This document shows, in pieces, positions 49,380 to 58,449 of a DNA stretch of 64,000 bases. Positions within the stretch are counted from its first letter, which is position 1; every line of letters starts with the position of its first letter. The DNA comes from Topomyia yanbarensis (Eukaryota > Arthropoda > Insecta > Diptera > Culicidae): positions 397,995,037-398,059,036 of the forward strand of contig NC_080672.1 of NCBI RefSeq assembly GCF_030247195.1, read 5' to 3'. The notes below the pieces were generated by a model, which did not search any database, was not told the origin of the DNA, and saw only the letters and a program-made list of their open reading frames with translations. A program made the translations under genes and the position numbers.

Positions 49380-49533
49380 CGAAAGCTAGCAGCGGTTTCG
49401 CGTATCCTGCGCTAAGTAGAGAGCATTAAGACAGATCTCCGAAGCATGTCAAGTGCCATCAGATGAGAAAAAACCTCGCATCTATGACCAGTACGACAAG
49501 GACGGTCTTCTGACCAACGGTTCCGTTCGGTAA
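49380..49533 (+). pseudogene. Fragment of a DnaJ (J-domain) protein gene
   Basis: The frame 49429-49533 reads QISEACQVPSDEKKPRIYDQ and continues DKDGLLTNGS before a TAA. This matches the end of the J-domain of DnaJ/Hsp40 proteins (EISEAYEVLSDEKKRxIYDQYG is the usual form). Just upstream, in another frame, RKLA (49380-49391) fits the helix II start RKLAL. The HPD loop and the residues around it are lost to a frameshift and stops. The BEL/Pao element is inserted 27 bp after the stop codon. A processed pseudogene or an exon carried by a transposon is possible. Confidence 0.62.
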
Positions 49534-49564
49534 TACCATAACACACGACACCGGCGACACATAT

Positions 49565-50276
49565 TGTTAACAGCGCTACACAGTTAAGCGAGCCCCTCGG
49601 CGCCCATGCAACAAATCAACAACACTAACCGCGCCTTCCGCCTTCTCGGGGGATTGGCACGAATAAGGGTGACGTGAAAGACAGTCGAACAAGCGGGGGA
49701 AATAGTTGTCAAGTCATTTCGTGAAGAACAATCGTAAATTGTATAACCTAAGCTATCACAGTTAGAAGCATTTAATAATTTTCTAGTGTGTGAGGATTAG
49801 TGAGCGGTATCGATTATTTGCAATTCTTAATTTAGTCAATTCTATTTGTGAAAAGGTGAGCCTATATTCAATTTAAGAGCTAAAACTAAACCTAAAACTT
49901 ACAGCTACAGTACGGATCAAGATAGTACGGGGACAACCTAGTACGGATCTAAGAGTACAAGTACCGCCTTGAAGCTCACGTTCGCGTAGAAATCAGTACA
50001 GTGCTGAACTGAGTCGTTAGGGTGAGTGGTCAGATTGTCAGCTAACAAATAGATTTGATGTATAAATTGCATATAGTGTCGCCAGATTGATCGCTCTCCG
50101 GAAAGTTTAAACACGTTGCAGGACAGTACAGTCACTAAAAGTAAGGGAATGTATGCATTATCCTATCAAACTAAAACCTTAATCATTCTAGGAATTTTAT
50201 AATCATCCCATACGTTTCATCTACAATAAAGTGAAGATTGATAAAATCTGCCAGTACTCACTGCTGTCGAGCAACA
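49565..50276 (+). repeat. 5' LTR of a BEL/Pao retrotransposon
   Basis: The 712-bp repeat starts TGTTAACAGC and ends GAGCAACA, with the canonical TG..CA ends. A 5-bp target duplication CATAT flanks the element (49560-49564 and 57054-57058). An AATAAA signal lies at 50225-50230. Compared by eye with the 3' LTR, I find one difference (G at about 49808, A in the 3' copy). Confidence 0.95.
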
Positions 50277-50318
50277 TCTTATAAAATTCTTTTACGAGAA
50301 TTGCTTCACGGAGGAAGG

Positions 50319-53300
50319 ATGTCATCCAGGAAAGCCAAATCCGGATCCAGCAAGAAGACGGTCGATAAGGTCACCCCAGGTGATGACGCGGCAGTTGACG
50401 GTCACAACGTCCAAGCGACTACGACTGAGCTGCAGAAGGACGAAACGAACGCTAAGGATTCGGCGATTAAAGTGTTTGTCCATCCTCCCCCCAGCGAACA
50501 GGTAAATGATAAAGTTACCAATGAATCCAACCGGCCGGGAGCAAATCCTAAGGAAAAGGATACCGCCGAGAAAAATAAAACGAACGTAGTCAAACGTAAT
50601 CCGTTCCGCCGCGTACGAAAGAATCGGGTCGGTCATTGTCAAGTGTGTGATGAGCGTGATAATAGTCGAATGGTTCAGTGTGACGGTTGCAATGAGTGGT
50701 ATCATTTCTCGTGTGTAGAAGTGTCAGAAGGGATTGCTGACGTGAGCTGGATCTGCATGAACTGCGAACACGCAAAGGATCTAACCCCTTCCCCTCTGCA
50801 TCCCCCCAACGTAAGCAGTACCACATCCACTGTACGGTCAAAGAGCAAGGCAAGCAGCATCGGAAGTCAGGCCAAACGGAGACAAGCTTTGGAACTACAA
50901 TGGTTAGAGGAGGAAAAAGAGTTGGAACGACGATATTTAGAACTCAAGTACAAGATTCTGTTAGAGGGCGGTAGCGACTGCTCGTCGATTGTTAGTGAAT
51001 CCCAATCAGTATCAATGTCAAAGGTGAAGAAGTGGATAGACGACACGGATGGATACGGCGAGAAGGTTGACTGCGGATCTGAAGCCGAGGAACTAGAGAA
51101 ACGTCCACCGAGGAACTCGACTGCGTCTATAGAGCACCATGCTCCAGTTCCAGATCAGCAGCGTGCGACTCAAGTTAATATCCAACTCCGACGACCCCCA
51201 CAACGTGTTTCCGGCCAACAAGAGACTCGGCCAATCTTCGGCAGCTCCCATATGCGACAATCAGTCGCTCTCGCGCCGGAGGCTGGATCATGGGTCGAAG
51301 CGAATGCGTTTGTACCAGGTCAGCGTTCCACCCCCGTTGGACGACCATCCCTCCCAGCGCATGGGCTCAGTGACGACACGGCTTGTGTGTTGAATCGAAG
51401 TCAAATCGCCGCACGCCAGGCAGTTTCGAAGGATTTGCCGGACTTCAGTGGTAATCCGGAAGATTGGCCGCTGTTCTTCTCGATGTTTAACTCGTCGACT
51501 CAGATGTGCGGATTCTCCAATGAGGAAAATATGTTACGGTTGCGTAAGTGCTTGAAAGGAAGAGCATTGGAAGCAGTAAGATGTCGCCTGCTCCACCCAT
51601 CGAACGTTGCGGGAGTCCTTTCAACTCTCAAGATGCTCTATGGACGACCGGAAGCAATCGTGCAGGCGGTTATCAAGAAGATACGATCATTGCCGTCACC
51701 GAGCATAGAGAAGTTGGAGACAGTGGTGAACTTCGCGCTGACAGTTGAGAATTTGGTCGCTACCATTCAAGCGTGTGAGGTTAGTGACTTCGTCTACAAT
51801 GCATCGCTGCGATACGAGTTGGTAGGGAGGTTGCCACCAACGTTGAAGCTGAGCTGGGCCAGGTTCTCAAGGAACAACCCTACTCCGAACCTATTGGATT
51901 TCAGTACGTGGCTGTACGAGACAGCAGAGGATGCAAGTGCGGTCGTAGATACCGTATTCAGCGATCAACGGTTTCGCGGTACTAAGCGGGATGGCTTCTT
52001 GAATGTTCACTCGGAAATAGACTCTAAGGATTCGAAACCAGCCAACTCTCCACAGAAACCAACCATCGTTGACACCAAGAAGTGCGTGGCGTGCAAAGGG
52101 GATTGTACGATGCTGGCCAAGTGCAAACAGTTCGTAGACCTAAGCTACGATTCGAAGTGGGGGACAGTAAGAGCTTACAAACTTTGTCGCAAATGCCTGC
52201 GTAAACACAACGGGTCATGTAGACAAGAAAAACCATGCGGAACGAATGGCTGTACATATCTGCACCATCCTCTGCTTCACGGTTACGGAAACCCTCGATC
52301 TGGTGAATCTCCTACAGCAGCCGCTGTTTACGAGAAGAGTTGCAACGTGCACCAAGTGCAGTCGGAGATCTTGTTCAGAGTAGTTCCGGTCATTTTATAC
52401 GGCCCATCGAAGGCAATTCGAACCTACGCATTCCTGGACGACGGCTCAGAACTCACGCTTCTAGAACAGAGTTTAGCAGACGAGCTCGGGTTAAGGGGAC
52501 CAAAGAATCCACTGTGCCTGAAGTGGACAGGCGAAACCACCAAGATCGAAAACAGATCACAAAACGTTAGTCTTCAAATCTCCAGTGTAACGAACCCGAT
52601 CAAGAGGTATGATCTCTCCAGTGTACGAACGATCAGAAATTTGCAGATCCGACCACAGACTCTCCTCACCTCGGAGTTGCAACAGAGATACCAGCACCTC
52701 ATGGGACTACCGATTGAGTCGTATAACGAGGCCAATCCGCGAATCCTAATCGGCTTGGATAATGCCACTCTCGGATATGCAATGAAGAGTCGCGAGGGAC
52801 AGTCAAATGAGCCGATTGCAATCAAAACACGGCTCGGCTGGATTGTTTTCGGCAGTTGTGTGGGAGAGAAGAATGCTGGGCACTACGTAAACTATCATGC
52901 ACTACAGATTTGCCAGTGCAACAGAGAGACCAGTGAAGATCTTCACGAACTCGTCAAAGGTTATTTTGCCCTCGACAGCTTGGGCATATCTAAGCAAAGT
53001 AAACTACTTCTGTCACACGAGGACCAACGAGCACAGTCAATGCTGGAATCACTCACTCGGGCCGTAGACAGCCGTTTCGAATCCGGGCTTCTATGGAAGT
53101 ACGATTCGGTTCGACTTCCGGATAGTGCAGCGATGGCACTGCGAAGATGGCGATGCTTAGATAACCGCATGAAGAAGGATCCACTTCTGGCGGGAGAATT
53201 GAACGCGAAAATCCAGGATCATATCAACAAAGGCTACATTCGCAAGTTGTCCGCGGAAGAGCTGGAAGTAAACCGCCCACGAGTTTGGTACCTTCCGATA

Positions 53301-56300
53301 TTTCCAATCGTCAATCCGAACAAGCCGGGCAAAACGAGACTCGTATGGGATGCAGCTGCCACCGCCTTTGGAGTTTCACTCAACTCAGTTCTGTTAAAAG
53401 GCCCAGACCAACTGACATCTCTTCTATCTGTTCTGATCCAGTTCCGGGAGTTTCGGACAGCGGTATGCGGCGACATCCGTGAGATGTACCACCAAGTAAG
53501 GATGCGGGAGGACGACCAGCATTGCCAACGCTTCTTCTGGAAGGCCTGCGAGACAGATATCGACCCTAGCGTCTACGTAGTGCAGGTAATGACGTTCGGC
53601 GCATGCTGCTCGCCGAGTACGGCACAATACGTAAAAAATTACAATGCAAAGAGATTCGAACAAGAACACCCAGAAGCAGTTCACGCAATCGTAAAGCAAC
53701 ACTACGTTGACGATATGCTTCTGAGTGTGGAATCTGAGGAGGAAGCAATACAAGTGGTTCGAGAAGTACAGACAGTGCACAGATCAGCAGGCTTCGAAAT
53801 GCGGAACTGGATCTCCAACTCACCCAGAGTTGTGGCAGCTATGAGCGAAACAGGCTCCGATGAGAAAAGCCTCAGTATCGGCGACAAACACGTGTCAGAA
53901 CGGGTTCTCGGAATGTGGTGGAACACCTCAACAGACTGCTTCACATATAAAATGTCACCGCGGTACGAGCAGCTACTGATCAGTGGGCAGCGACGACCGA
54001 CAAAACGCGAAGTGCTTCGGACGTTAATGATGATATTCGATCCCTTAGGACTCATAGCACACTTCCTAATGCAACTAAAATCCTTGCTGCAAGAAATCTG
54101 GAGAACTTCAGTCGGCTGGGATGACCCCATCGATGAGTCGTTGTTTCAAAAGTGGTTGTCATGGCTGACAGTGTTGCCGCAGGTATCGTCTATCGAAATA
54201 CCTCGATGCTACCGAACACTCACATCCACGACGGACGGAACGGTGGTACAACTGCACACGTTCGTCGACGCAAGCGAGAACGGTTTCGCAGCTGCAGTGT
54301 ATTTGCGTTTTCAGGAAGGAGAAACCATCGAATGCAGACTGGCCGGAGCAAAGACGAGAGTCGCGCCGCTAAAGTTTCTCTCCATTCCGAAGTCCGAACT
54401 GCAAGCCGCCGTGATAGGCGTGAGATTAGCGGGAACCATTGCCAAATCGCTATCCGTCAAAATCAATCAACGTTTCTTCTGGACTGACTCCAGAGATGTC
54501 CTCTGCTGGCTCAACTCAGATCACCGTCGGTATAGCCAATTCGTGGCCTTCCGTGTTAGTGAGATCCTGGAAACGACGAACGTCAACGAATGGCAGTGGG
54601 TGCCAACGAAGCTGAACGTGGCAGACGAGGGAACCAAATGGACACGAGCTCCAGATATGACAGCCTCTAGTCGATGGTTTTGCGGTCCCAATTTTCTCTG
54701 GCAACCGAAGGAAGCATGGCCTGTTTCCCCGCACTCATTTGGATCGACTAAAGAGGAGTTGCGGCCTCATCTTCTGCTTCATACCATGCCGTTGGACCCA
54801 GTGGTTCAGCCACATGATTTCTCGGAATGGTCTTCTCTACTGCGCCGAATGGCTTATGTGACCCGTTTCGTGGACAACCTGAGGCAAGCTAAGATGAAAA
54901 AACCAAGGCAGAGTGGCCCTCTGACTCGTGACGAGCTAAGAAAAGCGGAAAATTACCTGTTTCGTCTTGCACAGCGCAGTGCGTATCCCGATGAGATAGC
55001 AGTCCTGAATGAACCCTTATCAACCACCCAGCAACGCAAGTTTATAAAAAACAACAGTTCACTAAGCAAGATGTGCGCCTTTCTTGACAAGAACGGCGTT
55101 CTAAGGGCCCGCGGCCGAACCCAAGAATGTAAATTCACAGATTACGACGCCGCTAATCCGGTTATTCTTCCACGGAATCACCACATCACTAGGCTTATCG
55201 TGTCCAACGCACACAAGCAGTTTAACCACCAGAACCATGAGACGATCATCAACGAGCTTCGCCAGCGATTCCGCAGTCCACGTCTGAAGGCAACGTACCG
55301 TGCGATCCGGAAGGAGTGCCAACAGTGTAAAAATAACCAGGCTGCCCCGCAACCACCTGCGATGGCCGATCTACCACTCGCTCGCCTGGCTGCCTTTGCT
55401 CGACCATTTACGTACATGGGGATAGACTATTTTGGCCCAATGACGGTATCCGTCGGACGACGCACAGAGAAACGTTGGGGGGTACTGGCAACATGTCTTA
55501 CCATTCGCGCTGTACACTTAGAACTCGCTCACACACTGACGACAGATTCCTGTATCATGGCTATACGCAACATCTTCGCTAGAAGGGGAGTTCCGGCAGT
55601 GATCTACAGCGACCGTGGCACAAACTTCCAGGGCGCCAGTAAGGAGCTACAGCTAGCGCTACAGGAACTCGACGACGACCGGCTGATGCGGGAGTTCACT
55701 ACGGCTCGAACGGAATGGACTTTCAATCCGCCAGCCTCTCCTCACATGGGGGGAGCATGGGAGCGTCTGGTTCAGTCCGTGAAACGGAACCTAACTGTGC
55801 TGCAATCGAATGCTACGCCAACTCACGAGGTGCTCCAGAACGCGTTGGTGGAAGTTGAGAACGTTCTCAACTCGCGGCCACTCACTAGCGTCCCGCTGGA
55901 GGATGACGAATCTCCAGTGCTGACGCCCAACCACTTTCTGCTGGGTAGTCAAAATGGCCTACAACCGTGGGTGCCGTTCGACGACAGCTCTGCAGCTCTA
56001 CGAAACAGCTGGCAACGTTCGCAGACCATGGCTAACCGATTCTGGAAGCTGTGGGTTAGAGACTATCTTCCAACACTAACTCGGAAACCGAAGTGGCTCA
56101 CACCAGTAAAACCCATTGCAGTCGGCGACGTCGTCGTCATCGTGGACCCAAACCTACGGCGAAACTGCTGGCCGAAGGGTCGAGTTATCTGCGTCAAACC
56201 TGGTGCAGATGGACAAGTGAGATGGGCGACGGTGCAGACGGCCAACGGAATCTACGAGAGGCCTGCCGTTAAACTCGCTGTCCTGGACGTAGGCGTTGAG

Positions 56301-56405
56301 ATGAATGCTTCAGGGAGACCCTTACTGCATTCCGGGGGGAGTGTTAACAGCGCTACACAGTTAAGCGAGCCCCTCGGCGCCCATGCAACAAATCAACAAC
56401 ACTAA
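50319..56405 (+). CDS. Gag-Pol polyprotein of a BEL/Pao retrotransposon
   Basis: One uninterrupted frame of about 2,028 residues starts at the first ATG after the 5' LTR. In order: a PHD-type zinc finger in Gag (about residues 107-149, C4HC3 spacing), a coiled-coil-like charged stretch (about 190-215), the Gag domain usual in BEL/Pao (from about 373, LPDFSGNPEDWP), Cys/His motifs, an aspartic protease (LDDGS, Asp about 708), reverse transcriptase with YVDD (1129-1132), RNase H (FVDAS, Asp about 1317), and integrase with an HHCC region (His about 1632, Cys about 1667) and catalytic Asp 1703, Asp 1765 and Glu 1815. The last about 20 codons lie in the 3' LTR. There is no envelope gene. All catalytic residues are present, so this copy may be functional. 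The PHD finger is the unusual part. Confidence 0.95.
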   Translation: MSSRKAKSGSSKKTVDKVTPGDDAAVDGHNVQATTTELQKDETNAKDSAIKVFVHPPPSEQVNDKVTNESNRPGANPKEKDTAEKNKTNVVKRNPFRRVRKNRVGHCQVCDERDNSRMVQCDGCNEWYHFSCVEVSEGIADVSWICMNCEHAKDLTPSPLHPPNVSSTTSTVRSKSKASSIGSQAKRRQALELQWLEEEKELERRYLELKYKILLEGGSDCSSIVSESQSVSMSKVKKWIDDTDGYGEKVDCGSEAEELEKRPPRNSTASIEHHAPVPDQQRATQVNIQLRRPPQRVSGQQETRPIFGSSHMRQSVALAPEAGSWVEANAFVPGQRSTPVGRPSLPAHGLSDDTACVLNRSQIAARQAVSKDLPDFSGNPEDWPLFFSMFNSSTQMCGFSNEENMLRLRKCLKGRALEAVRCRLLHPSNVAGVLSTLKMLYGRPEAIVQAVIKKIRSLPSPSIEKLETVVNFALTVENLVATIQACEVSDFVYNASLRYELVGRLPPTLKLSWARFSRNNPTPNLLDFSTWLYETAEDASAVVDTVFSDQRFRGTKRDGFLNVHSEIDSKDSKPANSPQKPTIVDTKKCVACKGDCTMLAKCKQFVDLSYDSKWGTVRAYKLCRKCLRKHNGSCRQEKPCGTNGCTYLHHPLLHGYGNPRSGESPTAAAVYEKSCNVHQVQSEILFRVVPVILYGPSKAIRTYAFLDDGSELTLLEQSLADELGLRGPKNPLCLKWTGETTKIENRSQNVSLQISSVTNPIKRYDLSSVRTIRNLQIRPQTLLTSELQQRYQHLMGLPIESYNEANPRILIGLDNATLGYAMKSREGQSNEPIAIKTRLGWIVFGSCVGEKNAGHYVNYHALQICQCNRETSEDLHELVKGYFALDSLGISKQSKLLLSHEDQRAQSMLESLTRAVDSRFESGLLWKYDSVRLPDSAAMALRRWRCLDNRMKKDPLLAGELNAKIQDHINKGYIRKLSAEELEVNRPRVWYLPIFPIVNPNKPGKTRLVWDAAATAFGVSLNSVLLKGPDQLTSLLSVLIQFREFRTAVCGDIREMYHQVRMREDDQHCQRFFWKACETDIDPSVYVVQVMTFGACCSPSTAQYVKNYNAKRFEQEHPEAVHAIVKQHYVDDMLLSVESEEEAIQVVREVQTVHRSAGFEMRNWISNSPRVVAAMSETGSDEKSLSIGDKHVSERVLGMWWNTSTDCFTYKMSPRYEQLLISGQRRPTKREVLRTLMMIFDPLGLIAHFLMQLKSLLQEIWRTSVGWDDPIDESLFQKWLSWLTVLPQVSSIEIPRCYRTLTSTTDGTVVQLHTFVDASENGFAAAVYLRFQEGETIECRLAGAKTRVAPLKFLSIPKSELQAAVIGVRLAGTIAKSLSVKINQRFFWTDSRDVLCWLNSDHRRYSQFVAFRVSEILETTNVNEWQWVPTKLNVADEGTKWTRAPDMTASSRWFCGPNFLWQPKEAWPVSPHSFGSTKEELRPHLLLHTMPLDPVVQPHDFSEWSSLLRRMAYVTRFVDNLRQAKMKKPRQSGPLTRDELRKAENYLFRLAQRSAYPDEIAVLNEPLSTTQQRKFIKNNSSLSKMCAFLDKNGVLRARGRTQECKFTDYDAANPVILPRNHHITRLIVSNAHKQFNHQNHETIINELRQRFRSPRLKATYRAIRKECQQCKNNQAAPQPPAMADLPLARLAAFARPFTYMGIDYFGPMTVSVGRRTEKRWGVLATCLTIRAVHLELAHTLTTDSCIMAIRNIFARRGVPAVIYSDRGTNFQGASKELQLALQELDDDRLMREFTTARTEWTFNPPASPHMGGAWERLVQSVKRNLTVLQSNATPTHEVLQNALVEVENVLNSRPLTSVPLEDDESPVLTPNHFLLGSQNGLQPWVPFDDSSAALRNSWQRSQTMANRFWKLWVRDYLPTLTRKPKWLTPVKPIAVGDVVVIVDPNLRRNCWPKGRVICVKPGADGQVRWATVQTANGIYERPAVKLAVLDVGVEMNASGRPLLHSGGSVNSATQLSEPLGAHATNQQH
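56334..56341 (+). promoter_or_regulatory. Polypurine tract of the BEL/Pao element
   Basis: GGGGGGAG lies immediately before the 3' LTR, the position used to prime plus-strand DNA synthesis. It is inside the Gag-Pol frame. A matching tRNA primer-binding site after the 5' LTR was not recognised. Confidence 0.75.
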
Positions 56406-57053
56406 CCGCGCCTTCCGCCTTCTCGGGGGATTGGCACGAATAAGGGTGACGTGAAAGACAGTCGAACAAGCGGGGGAAATAGTTGTCAAGTCATTTCGTG
56501 AAGAACAATCGTAAATTGTATAACCTAAGCTATCACAGTTAGAAGCATTTAATAATTTTCTAGTGTGTGAGGATTAGTGAGCGATATCGATTATTTGCAA
56601 TTCTTAATTTAGTCAATTCTATTTGTGAAAAGGTGAGCCTATATTCAATTTAAGAGCTAAAACTAAACCTAAAACTTACAGCTACAGTACGGATCAAGAT
56701 AGTACGGGGACAACCTAGTACGGATCTAAGAGTACAAGTACCGCCTTGAAGCTCACGTTCGCGTAGAAATCAGTACAGTGCTGAACTGAGTCGTTAGGGT
56801 GAGTGGTCAGATTGTCAGCTAACAAATAGATTTGATGTATAAATTGCATATAGTGTCGCCAGATTGATCGCTCTCCGGAAAGTTTAAACACGTTGCAGGA
56901 CAGTACAGTCACTAAAAGTAAGGGAATGTATGCATTATCCTATCAAACTAAAACCTTAATCATTCTAGGAATTTTATAATCATCCCATACGTTTCATCTA
57001 CAATAAAGTGAAGATTGATAAAATCTGCCAGTACTCACTGCTGTCGAGCAACA
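56342..57053 (+). repeat. 3' LTR of the BEL/Pao retrotransposon
   Basis: The repeat is 712 bp, the same length as the 5' LTR and nearly identical to it. It starts within the last part of the Gag-Pol ORF (stop codon at 56403-56405) and ends ACA before CATAT. The single difference I saw suggests a recent insertion, the youngest in this nest. Confidence 0.95.
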
Positions 57054-58449
57054 CATATATTCACGACATACTAATTACTTATCCTTCCGAAAAAGTAAAT
57101 AAATTGACTATGAAATTTATCATTCGCTGCCTAGTTATTTGGTGCCAATTTGAACAATACAGCAGATAGCTTTATTGCGGTGCCAAAATGATGGCTACTC
57201 GGGATATAATATAAATTTACATATAATTTCTCCTCTCTGATATTCTACCAGATAATGCTCTGCATTATTATCACTCCAATCAAATCCTTCTTACTCCTTA
57301 TTGTCAGTGCCGAGCGCTATTTTGCATTTGCCGGCTAAATCAACGACAATGCGATAATCGACGAAACTTTTGCTGTAATAGAACTTGAACACGAATAATA
57401 AATAATTGTTCCATTCGAAAGCGATAACCTTGTTGTCCTCATGTTTGCAGCTATCATACGCTGGTAGGCATTCTGACCAATGGAAACGTTCTTCGATATG
57501 GGCATTGAACGATCAAAATCATTTCAACAACTTATCATCGACCGAATTCGTTACCTATAAAGTTCAGGTAAACTTCACCACCTAAAAATGAATAATCAAT
57601 CGGATCATCTTGTTAGGAATTAACCCACGAGCAAACAAACAAATGTGTACAAATCCTTATCCATCATCCAGAAAGCAATCGTTTTATAGCCCAATGCTTG
57701 ATCTTACGATTCAGCATATGCCACCGGGTTTTACATCCAGCGCCGATTGGTCAATGTATGAACCAGGTTACCATTGTTCCAATCCCAATCCCTCTTGAGT
57801 TGATATTCTTTCAAAGAGCATCGAAAGTATTCAAGTAATGTAAATTTTAAAAGTCCGTGTAAACAAGTCTTAGGTAAACAAGCACACCGAACCGTCAGAA
57901 AAGTGAGGTTATACATTTTCATACAATGCTCTATATTATTGACAGGTATATGAATGAATCATTTCAGCATCAGTGATGCCAGGTCTATTTAAACAATAGC
58001 CTGCAGTAAAAATATAAAAGTCTGCCGAATGCTATAAAAATCTTCAATAAATGCGACGTAGAAATGTAGTGTGTATATAATTTAAATGATCAAAAATGTT
58101 GAAGGCTGGTGTATAAATTGGCTGGCATAGGCTTTGTTCTGCTAAATATTTGTAATCTGCAAAAGATCTGCAGTGAAAATGCAAAATCTGCAGATTTACT
58201 AATATATATGCAGATCTGGCATCCTTTTAGTATTCCCCACAGGAAGTTCATCCAAATGGTGTAAAAATATGGGGAAACAAGGCAAGATAGGTATTCAGAA
58301 TATGGGGTTAAATGAGTAGCTTGCACTATTTTTGATTTTTTCAATAGTAAGAGGTACCAAATCATCGGGGCAATAGGCAGTAACGAATTGGGGATAAAAA
58401 AGGAAGCATCCTATCATATAAAATTTTTTGACGAGAAAGGTCTATTGCA

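Larger units (their letters stand above)
47361..58447. mobile_element. 11.09-kb insert bounded by an 18-bp perfect inverted repeat
   Basis: CAATAGACCTTTCTCGTC at 47361-47378 is exactly inverted at 58430-58447. The sequence outside belongs to the two halves of one I-like retrotransposon, so everything between is foreign to it. The interior holds a short tandem repeat (48100), a J-domain gene remnant (49380-49533), a complete BEL/Pao element (49565-57053) and unassigned DNA. No direct target duplication is visible at the ends, and homology does not extend beyond the 18 bp. It may be a transposon with short termini that captured host DNA, or a repair product. Confidence 0.55.

Noticed and set aside
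50322..50853. Antisense frames opposite Gag-Pol (many up to 56245)
   Set aside because: They are shadows of a single dense coding frame and none shows a conserved motif.
57969..58226. Possible hAT MITE with GATGCCAGGTC and GATCTGGCATC
   Set aside because: The inverted ends are only about 11 bp and imperfect, and I could not find an 8-bp duplication.
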